NCBI GenBank assembly: GCA_945870155.1
Contig: CAMBSB010000024.1
Coordinates: 1 to 45,071 of the forward strand
Origin: Paludibacter jiangxiensis
Lineage (GTDB): Bacteria; Bacteroidota; Bacteroidia; Bacteroidales; Paludibacteraceae
Length of the DNA stretch: 45,071 bases
Reading direction: 5' to 3'
Position 1 is the first letter of the stretch, and every line of letters starts with the position of its first letter. Under the pieces are notes generated by a model. The model was given only the letters and a program-made list of their open reading frames with translations. It ran no database searches and had not been told where the DNA came from. The translations under genes were made by a program, and so were the position numbers. This document shows, in pieces, positions 8,665-16,916 of the stretch.

Positions 8665-8695
8665 AAAGGAGGATGTGTTGCCCACCTCCTCCTTT
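8665..8695 (-). terminator. Hairpin between the CBM9-like and beta-helix genes
   Basis: A perfect 9-base inverted repeat (8665-8673 and 8687-8695, AAAGGAGGA/TCCTCCTTT) with a 13-base loop is followed on the minus strand by TTTTAATTTT. It sits after the T9SS gene stop and before the beta-helix start. It may terminate or attenuate transcription so that the surface protein is made in excess over the downstream enzymes. Confidence 0.6.
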
Positions 8696-8752
8696 ATTAG
8701 TAATTAACAGTAAACTAAAACAACAATCTTTCAGTATAATACGCTTAAATAA

Positions 8753-9931
8753 TTATCTTACAACTAATTTTTGAGTTGACGAATTATTGTCGTTGTCAAT
8801 CATGCGAACGAAATAGGCACCTTTATTAAGTTGGCCAATGCTAATTTTAGATGTGATGTTACTAATCGTTTGCAATTCGCGACCAGAAAGGTCTAAGATT
8901 ACTACTTTTGATAATTGGTCAAAGTTGCTAATAGTAATTTGGTCGTTAGCAGGGTTAGGATAAATATTGAATTTGCTTTCTTTCAAATTTTTCAAACCTG
9001 TAGTTCCTTGAAACACACCACGTCCGGTATAAATCATGTGAATGTACAAGTCATTGTTGTTCGTATTGCTAGCAGCTTCGATATTTTTTGGTTTACCGGT
9101 ATCTTTGTCAACTACTTTAAATTCGATAGCAATTTTATTACCTGCCACAGGAACATAATCTTTCATTGCAGTAGCAAATGGCACTGTAAGCAAAAAGGTA
9201 TATTCGGTAGCACTCAATTTAGTAAATTTCCTTGTAATACCCAGACCTACCAATGGAATGCCCCAGTTTACAGTTCCAGCGGTAGTATAAGAAGCCTCTA
9301 AACCAAGGTAGCTACCTCCAGTACCATTGGCATTAATACCTGTTTTGTAAGCACCAGCTTTACCCCAATAAGCAAAACTTTGACGAGAATCAACTTGCCA
9401 TTTACCTTTGGCAACTGAATCTCTAAATGCTGGATCCAAAACAAATAAATCAGCCATTTTTGCACTATCGGCATAAGGGGCATACATCAATTCGAATGCT
9501 TCTTGTTTTGCACTATCCAATGGAAAAATATAATCATCGGTAGCTTTAAAAAGCACATAAAGATTATCTACATCGTACATGTATTTTACGGTACCCGAAA
9601 AGTCAGCAGCATCAGCCGGTTCTCTTTTTTTTGCAGCATCAACAAAATACTTGTTTACAGGAGTGCCTGCAGGTAGTAAATCCCATACGTCGACAACATT
9701 AGAAGTAGCTGCATTCCAGCTAGCAGGTGCTACATTAATTTTGTACTCTAATCGGGTTAGATATAAATCGGAAACACGTTTGTGCCATGCACTGTCATTT
9801 ACATGGTTAGTACCCTCGTAACCATTTAAACCTTTAAAAATTGCTGCACCCCACGACCACGATGGTGCTTGAGCAAACATTGAACTTAGGCTAATAAAAG
9901 CCATTACAAAAAGTAAGTTGAACTTTTTCAT
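8753..9931 (-). CDS. T9SS-secreted CBM9/DOMON-like carbohydrate-binding protein
   Basis: This 392-residue protein has a signal peptide ending at FAQ (about residue 20) and a large beta-rich domain (about 25-310). The stretch VKYMYDVDNLYVLFKATDD and the later IAIEFKVVDKD pattern resemble CBM9-type sugar-binding domains. A T9SS type A sorting domain occupies about 320-392 (KFNIYPNPANDQ at its start and AYFVRMID near the end). It is predicted to be a surface or released glycan-binding protein with no evident catalytic site. It is first in its transcription unit, with a possible -7 box at 9996-10003, and a hairpin follows it. The T9SS part is secure; the CBM9 assignment is by pattern only. Confidence 0.75.
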   Translation of the reverse strand: MKKFNLLFVMAFISLSSMFAQAPSWSWGAAIFKGLNGYEGTNHVNDSAWHKRVSDLYLTRLEYKINVAPASWNAATSNVVDVWDLLPAGTPVNKYFVDAAKKREPADAADFSGTVKYMYDVDNLYVLFKATDDYIFPLDSAKQEAFELMYAPYADSAKMADLFVLDPAFRDSVAKGKWQVDSRQSFAYWGKAGAYKTGINANGTGGSYLGLEASYTTAGTVNWGIPLVGLGITRKFTKLSATEYTFLLTVPFATAMKDYVPVAGNKIAIEFKVVDKDTGKPKNIEAASNTNNNDLYIHMIYTGRGVFQGTTGLKNLKESKFNIYPNPANDQITISNFDQLSKVVILDLSGRELQTISNITSKISIGQLNKGAYFVRMIDNDNNSSTQKLVVR

Positions 9932-9995
9932 AAATAATTGAAGTTAATTGTTTGTAATAATCTTGATTTCATTTTTTTGCCGTGAAACGACTTTG

Positions 9996-10003
9996 CAAAT
10001 ATA
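9996..10003 (-). promoter_or_regulatory. Possible promoter -7 box for the CBM9-like gene
   Basis: TATATTTG followed by C on the minus strand matches the Bacteroidota -7 consensus (TAnnTTTG plus pyrimidine), about 65 bases before the ATG. No clear -33 TTTG was seen. Two TGTACA repeats lie upstream at 10094-10120. Confidence 0.35.
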
Positions 10004-10093
10004 TAGGGTTTTGCAGCGAACTGCGTCATTTTTCAGCCTGATATTCTAACAATATAGTACCTATTTTTAGCAATATTTGCCACATTTCTTATC

Positions 10094-10120
10094 TGTACAA
10101 TTTTGCGATTGCTGTACATA
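10094..10120 (-). promoter_or_regulatory. TGTACA direct repeat, candidate HTCS operator
   Basis: Read on the minus strand, TATGTACA (10113-10120) is followed 19 bases later by ATTGTACA (10094-10101), a direct repeat of about two helical turns. AraC-type DNA-binding domains often bind direct repeats with such spacing. The same TATGTACA core occurs upstream of SusC, of GH97 and of the 520-residue T9SS protein. Binding by the local HTCS is inferred. Confidence 0.35.
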
Positions 10121-10207
10121 TATGGCATGTAAATTTCTGTAATATACTAATTATCTGTATTTTATATAAACTTAAAAGGGTTTTATCACTGTATATATAT
10201 CTTGTTT

Positions 10208-12181
10208 TCACTCCAACACAGCTACAAAACCACCATTTGGCATTACATCAACTGTAAATTCATCATCATTTTTCAGAATGGTTTCTTTACAACTAAATGT
10301 ATCATTGGTTTGTCCATCGGAGATTATAACAGAATGATAATTTTTCCCTTTGCTTAGAAATTTAATAGGCACTTTTATATTTTTAGTGCTTGTTTCGCCA
10401 TTTATTCCGGCTACATACCATTTTTCGCCAAACTTACGGGCAAGTACAATCTCTTTTCCGGGGTAGCCCGAAATAAATTTAAAATCGTCCCAAGCAGCCT
10501 TTGGATAGTTTGAAATAAATGATTTTATAAAAACAGGCTGTTTCAAATAAGTTTGAGGCAAATCCACAAGATGATTTACACCAGACCCAAAAACTATTAA
10601 TTGGGCTAATTCGTTGGCATACGTAGTTACATGCTTGAAGGTACTGCTTGTTAAACCCATCGATGTATAATCCATTGGACCAGTAAGGTTACGGGTAAAA
10701 GGCAACACAGTATTATGCCAAACTGTGGCTTGTGGAAAAATGGAATCATAAATATAATACTCGCCACCTCGCACGGCTTCCATAGACATAAGGTTAGGGT
10801 AGGTTCTGTTCCAGCCACGTGGTAAGGTGCAACCGTGAAAGTTTGCCATCAATTTATTGTCGGCTGCATCTTTCAGTATATCAACATATTGTTTAATAAT
10901 GTGTTGCTTGTCGGACAAGAAGAAATCGATTTTAACGCCTTTGACACCAAGCTTATGAATGCGTGCAAATTCTGCTTTTCGTATTTTGTCATTATCCATA
11001 AAATCGCGTGGTTGCTCAGTAACTGTATTGTGCTTACCACCAGAATTGTACCAAAGCCAAATGCCAACATTTTTAGTGTTTGCATAACTAATCAGCTGTT
11101 CAATAGTTCCTCTTTTCATGTAATTCCAATTGGCATCCACCAAAAAATAGGGGATTTTCCAGGCAGCTGCAAAATCGATGTATTTAATTAGCGATGTATA
11201 ATCTTTGGGACTATCTGGTTCTGCCCACCAACTCCAACTTGCTAATCCGGGTTTAATCCATTCGGTGTTGGAAATTTCGGTTTTATTATTCAGACTTGTA
11301 ACAATATCCGACTCAACAATATTTCCTAAGGATTTATCGCTAACTAAAAAAACACGCCATGGCGTTTCCCAAGTTTGAGTACTGAAAGTTGGCAATTCGG
11401 AGCCTTGACCTAAACTCTCACCCTTTAAAGGATAGGCCAATGCAAAGGTTTTGGTGTTTAGTGAATCAGGTTTTACTAATCGAGAAGCGGGCGATGAGCC
11501 ATCCAATCCGGCTTCGGTCACAAACAACCAGTTTTTTTCAAGCTCAAAAAGTGCTGCGTAGGACCAACCTTTTTGTTGAAATGGCAGACTATCATTGACA
11601 ATGCCATTGTAATAATATGCCTCGTAACCAACCGTTTGCGAATCACTTGGATTGTAAGGTTGAACCCATGATTTTACATTGGTGGGCAAATTGACAGTGG
11701 AAACCTCGCTTAAAACCTTTACTGATTTTAACTCTGCATTGTTTAAAATATATTTAAAAGCTACTCCGTTATTATAGGCACGTAATTTCAATTGAAAGGT
11801 TTGACCTTGACTATTTTTAAATGTAAGTAGTAATTCGTTGGCGTTGTTCTTACATTTCTTTTTATTTCCGGCAATTAAACTATAGTCCTCATCTATCACA
11901 TTTTCGGTGGCTTCCACTAAAGTCAAACCGTCAACAAAATCAGCTTCAGAGCTTGTTATTCCGAGTAATGAATTTTCAATTACTTTAATGCTATCAAAAA
12001 TTAAATTGTAGGCCAACTTATTACTGTCTTTAGTTTTATAAATCTCAATAACTGTCTTACTATCAGGTGATGAAAGTTTCCAATAGTCAGCATTATTTGC
12101 ACAACTGCACAAAGTACTGATTATAATTACAAGAAATAGCCAAATTTTAGAAGCTGATGAGAGGTGATTTTTACAATGCAT
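10208..12181 (-). CDS. GH97 family alpha-glycosidase (probable retaining alpha-galactosidase type), lipoprotein
   Basis: This 657-residue enzyme has a lipoprotein signal peptide (STLCSC, lipidated Cys27). An N-terminal GH97 beta-sandwich (about 30-300) precedes the TIM barrel (about 305-560, beginning PGLASWSWWAEPDS) and a C-terminal beta domain. GH97 contains inverting alpha-glucosidases such as SusB and retaining alpha-galactosidases. The segment GVKGVKIDFF places Asp419 where the retaining branch has its nucleophile, and Glu468 (MSMEAVRGGEY) is a plausible acid/base. Retaining alpha-galactosidase is therefore favoured, although alpha-glucosidase cannot be excluded. The gene has its own promoter-like elements in the 105 bases between it and the HTCS gene, and 276 bases separate it from the next minus-strand gene. 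Confidence 0.9.
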   Translation of the reverse strand: MHCKNHLSSASKIWLFLVIIISTLCSCANNADYWKLSSPDSKTVIEIYKTKDSNKLAYNLIFDSIKVIENSLLGITSSEADFVDGLTLVEATENVIDEDYSLIAGNKKKCKNNANELLLTFKNSQGQTFQLKLRAYNNGVAFKYILNNAELKSVKVLSEVSTVNLPTNVKSWVQPYNPSDSQTVGYEAYYYNGIVNDSLPFQQKGWSYAALFELEKNWLFVTEAGLDGSSPASRLVKPDSLNTKTFALAYPLKGESLGQGSELPTFSTQTWETPWRVFLVSDKSLGNIVESDIVTSLNNKTEISNTEWIKPGLASWSWWAEPDSPKDYTSLIKYIDFAAAWKIPYFLVDANWNYMKRGTIEQLISYANTKNVGIWLWYNSGGKHNTVTEQPRDFMDNDKIRKAEFARIHKLGVKGVKIDFFLSDKQHIIKQYVDILKDAADNKLMANFHGCTLPRGWNRTYPNLMSMEAVRGGEYYIYDSIFPQATVWHNTVLPFTRNLTGPMDYTSMGLTSSTFKHVTTYANELAQLIVFGSGVNHLVDLPQTYLKQPVFIKSFISNYPKAAWDDFKFISGYPGKEIVLARKFGEKWYVAGINGETSTKNIKVPIKFLSKGKNYHSVIISDGQTNDTFSCKETILKNDDEFTVDVMPNGGFVAVLE

Positions 12182-12215
12182 ACATTTGCTTTTTTCGGGT
12201 GAATTTTTAGTAAGT

Positions 12216-12223
12216 CAAAAGTA
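12216..12223 (-). promoter_or_regulatory. Possible promoter -7 box for the GH97 gene
   Basis: TACTTTTG on the minus strand matches TAnnTTTG, 35 bases before the GH97 ATG. No clear -33 element is seen. A TATGTACA/TATATACA direct repeat lies 32-60 bases farther upstream. Confidence 0.35.
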
Positions 12224-12254
12224 GTAGTAAAGCATTGCAAGTCATTAACGATAT

Positions 12255-12283
12255 TGTATATATTGCTAATAGAAATGTACATA
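12255..12283 (-). promoter_or_regulatory. TATGTACA/TATATACA direct repeat upstream of GH97, candidate HTCS operator
   Basis: On the minus strand TATGTACA (12276-12283) and TATATACA (12255-12262) repeat with a 21-base period. They lie between the HTCS stop codon and the GH97 start. The core is shared with the SusC upstream region and two other upstream regions in this locus. Confidence 0.35.
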
Positions 12284-12286
12284 TTT

Positions 12287-15200
12287 TCAATTGATTTTGT
12301 ATTTTCCGGCATATTTCGAAGGCAATTCGCCAAACTGCTGTTCGAAGCACTTGCTGAAATAACTCGGATTGTTAAAGCCGCTCTGCAATGCTGCTTCGTT
12401 GACATTAAACGTTCCTGATTGTAGTAATTGCGCTGCTCTTTTGAGTCGTACTGAGCGAATAAAGTCATTGATGGACTGATTTGTTAGCGCTCTTACTTTA
12501 CGATAAAGCAATGTGCGACTAATACCAATTTCGCGAGTGAAAAGCTCCACATCGAAATTAGGATTTTCCATGTTTCGTTCGATAATATCCATTGCTTTTT
12601 GAAGGAAATTATCCTCGGATTTGTTTACTTTAATGTTGGTAGGTTGCAGCGTAATGATTTTACCAAAACGTTCCCTCAGTTTTTTGCGTTGTTCTATTAA
12701 ATTTTTAATTCTAATTTCGAGCAAGTTAATTTCGAATGGTTTGGTAATATAATCGTCGGCTCCGGTTTCCAATCCGGTAATTTTCTCTACATCAGCATCT
12801 TTGGCAGTAAGCAGAATGATTGGGATATGATTTGTTCGCTCATCTTCTTTTAGAATTTTACTAATGGTCAAACCATCATCTCCTGGCATCATAATATCGC
12901 TCAAAATAAGGTCGGGCATGCATTCAAAAGCAGTGTTTAAACCCTCGGTACCGTTGAATGCCGACTTCACCACATATTCGGCAGAGAAATGTGATGATAG
13001 GAATTCATTTAAATCTTTGTCATCTTCTATGATAAGCAAAATAGCTTGTTCATATTGCAAATCTTCGTTTTGAGAATCAATTTTCGATGTGATTTGACTA
13101 CTTGTCGATTCAATAAAATGAAGGGCTTTCAGGTTGGTTTCTATCTGAACGTTCGAAACTTCCGAAATTTCGTTTGGTGCAAAACATTGCAAATCGATAG
13201 GCAATGAAACAATAAATTCAGAACCTTTACCCTTTTCGCTTTCTACTTCAATGGTACCATAATGACTAATAACCAGCTCCTTAGTGAGTGAAAGTCCAAT
13301 TCCAGCACCGGGAGTGTTAATTGAGTTTTCGTGTTCGACACGATAAAAACGCTCGAAAATCTGATTCTTGAGGTTCTCAGGTATTCCAATTCCAGTATCA
13401 GTAATTCGGATGGTAACACACGAAATCGGATTGTTGCTAGGGCAAGTTTCCAGCGTGGTTAACTCATTTTGTAGACACACAATGATACTTCCACCATCTG
13501 GCGTATTTTTAAATGCGTTGGACAACAAATTATACACAATTTTCTCTATTTTGTCCCAGTCGAAAAACCCTTCGACAGGTGTATTTGGAGCATCATATTG
13601 ATAATAAATGCTTTGTCGTTCAGCTCTCGAAATAAATGTATCAAATATTTCGCGCAAATATTTGTTAATATCGCCCGATGAAACTTTAAGCTTCAGTTGG
13701 CCGGCATCAATGCTACTCAAATCGAGTAATTGATTGATCAACCTCAACAGTCGATGCGCATTGCGTAACATGATTTCGTATTGCTTTTTCAAGGTTACAG
13801 CTGCGGTTTCATTTATCAGCTTATCTAATGGCCCTATAATCAATGTCAATGGGGTACGAAACTCGTGCGATATGTTGGTGAAAAACTTGGTTTTTGTTTT
13901 GTCGACCTCCTGAAGGCGTACGGTTTGCTCTTGAATTTTTTCTTGTTGCTCCTGAAGGTTTGCATTATATACTTTTAATTTGTTGGCTTGCAAGGCAATT
14001 TCATCCTTTTGTTCCAACAAGTCCTGATTGGCTTTTTCTAGTGCTTCTTTTTGCTGATTGATAGTTTCGGTACGTTTCTCTACCTTCTTTTCGAGCAATA
14101 TGTTTTCCTTCTTTATTTTATTTACCCGAATATAATAATAGAGAAAGATTAACCCTACAACAAGCATGATTCCTAACAATTTAAACCACCATGTTAAATA
14201 AAAAGGAGGATGGATATTAATCATCAATTCGATGCCCGTTTCGTTCCATACATCATCGTTGTTGGAGGCTTTTACTTTTAATATATACTTGCCTGGGGCT
14301 AAGTTATTATACACAGCCATATTTTCGACATCAGGTTCGTTCCATGTTTTTTCGAGCCCTTCTAAGTACCACGAATACTTATTTTTACTCGAATTTTGGT
14401 AATCCAGCACCGCAAATTCAATCGCTAAAAAATTCTCTTTGTAGCTGAGTTCAATTTTTTTTGAAGTAACAATACTTTCCTCGAGCGTTTCTCCAATGGG
14501 TACATTTTTATTAAATAACTTGAAGTTTGTAAAAACGATATTGGGAATATTCTTATTTTCTTCAATGTTTTTAGGATTGAAATAAACAAGTCCATTTTCG
14601 GTGCCAAAATACATAACTCCATTCTGATTTTTATATACTGAACCGGCTAAAAACTGATCGGTGGGTAAACCATCTGTTGTAGTGTATTGTACAAACCGTC
14701 CGCTTTTTTTATTGAGTTTGAAAAGCCCCTTTGATGTTGCTGCCCAAATATTCTTTTGGTTATCTTCTTTGAGCGATTGAATGCTCAAATATACCAATCC
14801 TTCGGATGCACCAAAATGTTGAAAAGTTTTCGTTGAAGGGTTATATTTATCCAATCCATCAATCGTTCCAATCCACAGATTTTTTTCACTATCCAAACAT
14901 AAGGAAAGTATCTTGTTGTTCGATAGTGAATTTTGATTTTGCTTTTCGGAAAAAAAATGCGTAAACTTTCCTGTTCGGGGGTCGAGGTAATTTAATCCTT
15001 GTGCAGATGTACCTATCCAAAATCCACCCTTGTCATCTTCTAATATACATCCTGTGGTATTGCTACTTATACTGTTTTCGTTTTTAGGATCGTAAGTATA
15101 AGTTTTAGTTGTATTAAATTTGGGATTGTAACAAACTAAGCCATTGCCCGATTTGCAAAGCCAAATCTGGCCTTTGGAATCGGGGTAAATATCCCAAATG

Positions 15201-16570
15201 TCATTGCTCGAAAATGATACTAATTTTTCTTTATTAAAAAGTAGTTGCTGCGCTTTTTGGTTTTTGGGATTGAATTTTATCAATCCGTCTTTATCTGTTC
15301 CAATCCATAAGTTGCCCTCATTGTCTTGGGTTATTCCTGACACCAAAACAGATTGCAACTCCCGAATATTATTATATGATTTGAGCGTTTTTGTTTTAGG
15401 ATTTAGGCTGTACAAACCATTCTCGGTACCTAACCACAATTCATTATCGTTCGACTGGAAAACAGAGAAAATTCGGTTGTCGCCAATTTCATCCGACTCA
15501 ATGCTTATGGTCTGAAATGTGTTTTTGACAGCTGAGAATTTGTTGATGCCTCCATTGTGCGAGCCTATCCACAAATTACCTCGCTTATCATCATAAAGTA
15601 CCCTTATATCCGAAGAGGTTAAACCAGATTCATCATTCTTATTACTATACAAGGATTTTATAACTTTATTTTGCGATTTATCAAAAATATAAAGACCATC
15701 GCGCGTTGCCACCCACAATCGACCATTATTATCATCATAAAAATCTTCTACTATATTCTTATCCAACTGATTGCTTGTTGGTAAAATGGGTATGAAACTA
15801 ATATTGGCTGCAAGGCGTTCAAATTTAATTATACCAGCGTTTGAACCAATCCAAATAATTCCCTTTTTATCCTCGTAAAAGGTGTTGAGCTGTGTAAAAT
15901 CTTTAGACGGCGCCTGATTTTTTAAAAATGAAAATTCTTCTATCGAATCGCTTTGAGGATTGTAAATATATAAACCATTGTGCGAGGCAATCCAAATAGT
16001 GTTCATACGGTCCTGCATAATAGCCCTTACCGTATTTGTTTTGAAAATATTCCTTCCGAATTGCTTAAATTTTGATGTTTTCGTGTCGAACTTGAGCAAG
16101 CCTCTATCCCAAGTAGCTATCCAGATATTACCAGCCTTATCAGCCATTAGCTCGCTCATAATATTATTTCCTTCGAACTTTTGGTCGATTTCGGGTAACA
16201 AGTAACCCTTAAAATTTTCTTTTCGGGCATCGTATAAGTAAAGGTATTGTTCGGTTACTACCCAAAGTCTTTTTTGTTTATCCAAACAAAGTCCGTTAAT
16301 ATAATTGCTTTTGAGAGAAGTCGTATCATTGGGGTTGTTTTGAAAAAGTTTTAAAGCCCTTCCATCGTACCTATACAAACCTTCGCGGGTAGCAAACCAC
16401 ATAAAACCAGTATTGTCTCTCAGAATATCTTCTATGAAATACTGGCGACGAAAGTCATCTAAATTTATACGAGTAAATTCAAATTCGCGAGTAGCGATAA
16501 GTTTAGGAACTGCTACAATGGCTTGTAATAGGCAGATAAAATAAAATAATATAGTGATTATGATTTTCAT
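12287..16570 (-). CDS. Hybrid two-component system sensor/regulator (HTCS)
   Basis: This 1427-residue single-protein two-component regulator senses a glycan fragment in the periplasm and activates PUL transcription. A signal peptide (1-20) is followed by about 14 Reg_prop repeats forming two beta-propellers (about 30-690, recurring GNLWIGT and DNNGRLWVATRDG-type motifs) and a Y_Y_Y domain (about 700-785). Then come a transmembrane helix (about 793-815), a coiled coil (817-894), HisKA (His902 in NISHEFRTPLT), HATPase (N-box near 1018; DTGIGIP), a receiver domain (from 1176, Asp1225 in LILSDIMMPG) and an AraC-type helix-turn-helix (about 1320-1427). All phosphorelay residues are present. It is divergent from susC across 346 bases, the usual arrangement for the regulator of the adjacent PUL. 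Confidence 0.97.
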   Translation of the reverse strand: MKIIITILFYFICLLQAIVAVPKLIATREFEFTRINLDDFRRQYFIEDILRDNTGFMWFATREGLYRYDGRALKLFQNNPNDTTSLKSNYINGLCLDKQKRLWVVTEQYLYLYDARKENFKGYLLPEIDQKFEGNNIMSELMADKAGNIWIATWDRGLLKFDTKTSKFKQFGRNIFKTNTVRAIMQDRMNTIWIASHNGLYIYNPQSDSIEEFSFLKNQAPSKDFTQLNTFYEDKKGIIWIGSNAGIIKFERLAANISFIPILPTSNQLDKNIVEDFYDDNNGRLWVATRDGLYIFDKSQNKVIKSLYSNKNDESGLTSSDIRVLYDDKRGNLWIGSHNGGINKFSAVKNTFQTISIESDEIGDNRIFSVFQSNDNELWLGTENGLYSLNPKTKTLKSYNNIRELQSVLVSGITQDNEGNLWIGTDKDGLIKFNPKNQKAQQLLFNKEKLVSFSSNDIWDIYPDSKGQIWLCKSGNGLVCYNPKFNTTKTYTYDPKNENSISSNTTGCILEDDKGGFWIGTSAQGLNYLDPRTGKFTHFFSEKQNQNSLSNNKILSLCLDSEKNLWIGTIDGLDKYNPSTKTFQHFGASEGLVYLSIQSLKEDNQKNIWAATSKGLFKLNKKSGRFVQYTTTDGLPTDQFLAGSVYKNQNGVMYFGTENGLVYFNPKNIEENKNIPNIVFTNFKLFNKNVPIGETLEESIVTSKKIELSYKENFLAIEFAVLDYQNSSKNKYSWYLEGLEKTWNEPDVENMAVYNNLAPGKYILKVKASNNDDVWNETGIELMINIHPPFYLTWWFKLLGIMLVVGLIFLYYYIRVNKIKKENILLEKKVEKRTETINQQKEALEKANQDLLEQKDEIALQANKLKVYNANLQEQQEKIQEQTVRLQEVDKTKTKFFTNISHEFRTPLTLIIGPLDKLINETAAVTLKKQYEIMLRNAHRLLRLINQLLDLSSIDAGQLKLKVSSGDINKYLREIFDTFISRAERQSIYYQYDAPNTPVEGFFDWDKIEKIVYNLLSNAFKNTPDGGSIIVCLQNELTTLETCPSNNPISCVTIRITDTGIGIPENLKNQIFERFYRVEHENSINTPGAGIGLSLTKELVISHYGTIEVESEKGKGSEFIVSLPIDLQCFAPNEISEVSNVQIETNLKALHFIESTSSQITSKIDSQNEDLQYEQAILLIIEDDKDLNEFLSSHFSAEYVVKSAFNGTEGLNTAFECMPDLILSDIMMPGDDGLTISKILKEDERTNHIPIILLTAKDADVEKITGLETGADDYITKPFEINLLEIRIKNLIEQRKKLRERFGKIITLQPTNIKVNKSEDNFLQKAMDIIERNMENPNFDVELFTREIGISRTLLYRKVRALTNQSINDFIRSVRLKRAAQLLQSGTFNVNEAALQSGFNNPSYFSKCFEQQFGELPSKYAGKYKIN

Positions 16571-16916
16571 GGGAATGTATTGAAGGAATTTTGACCAAAA
16601 TAAGTATTTTAATTTATGACGAAATAGGTGTCTTTTACCCTAAACACTTTTTCAAAAAGATTTTTTCAAATGTGTTTTCATTTTTCAAAAAAATAATAAT
16701 TTGTAGCAAATTTAATATATAATTTACGCTCTGAATATGAATATGTACAAAATTGTCAGTAAAATAATCAATTCTACTAGTAGTTGAATGTATTGTGACT
16801 TTATATGAACAATTGGAACATTTTTTTATAATATGTATTTGTAGTTTTGTCCTGTTAAGTCGTTACGAATCTTATTACGTCTAATGACATATAAATTAAT
16901 CACAAAAACATTTTTT
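16571..16916. promoter_or_regulatory. Divergent HTCS-susC intergenic regulatory region
   Basis: This 346-base AT-rich gap separates the divergent HTCS and susC genes and must hold both promoters. A TATGTACA core lies at 16742-16749 and a near copy, TATGAACA, at 16804-16811, 62 bases downstream (about three repeat periods). TAGTTTTG at 16842-16849 matches the TAnnTTTG -7 box, about 68 bases before the preferred susC ATG. No RNA gene or further ORF was seen. Confidence 0.55.

Noticed and set aside
12127-12468. A 113-codon minus-strand frame spanning the HTCS end and GH97 start
   Set aside because: It overlaps the HTCS helix-turn-helix coding sequence in another frame and extends through the GH97 promoter region; its translation has no domain features.
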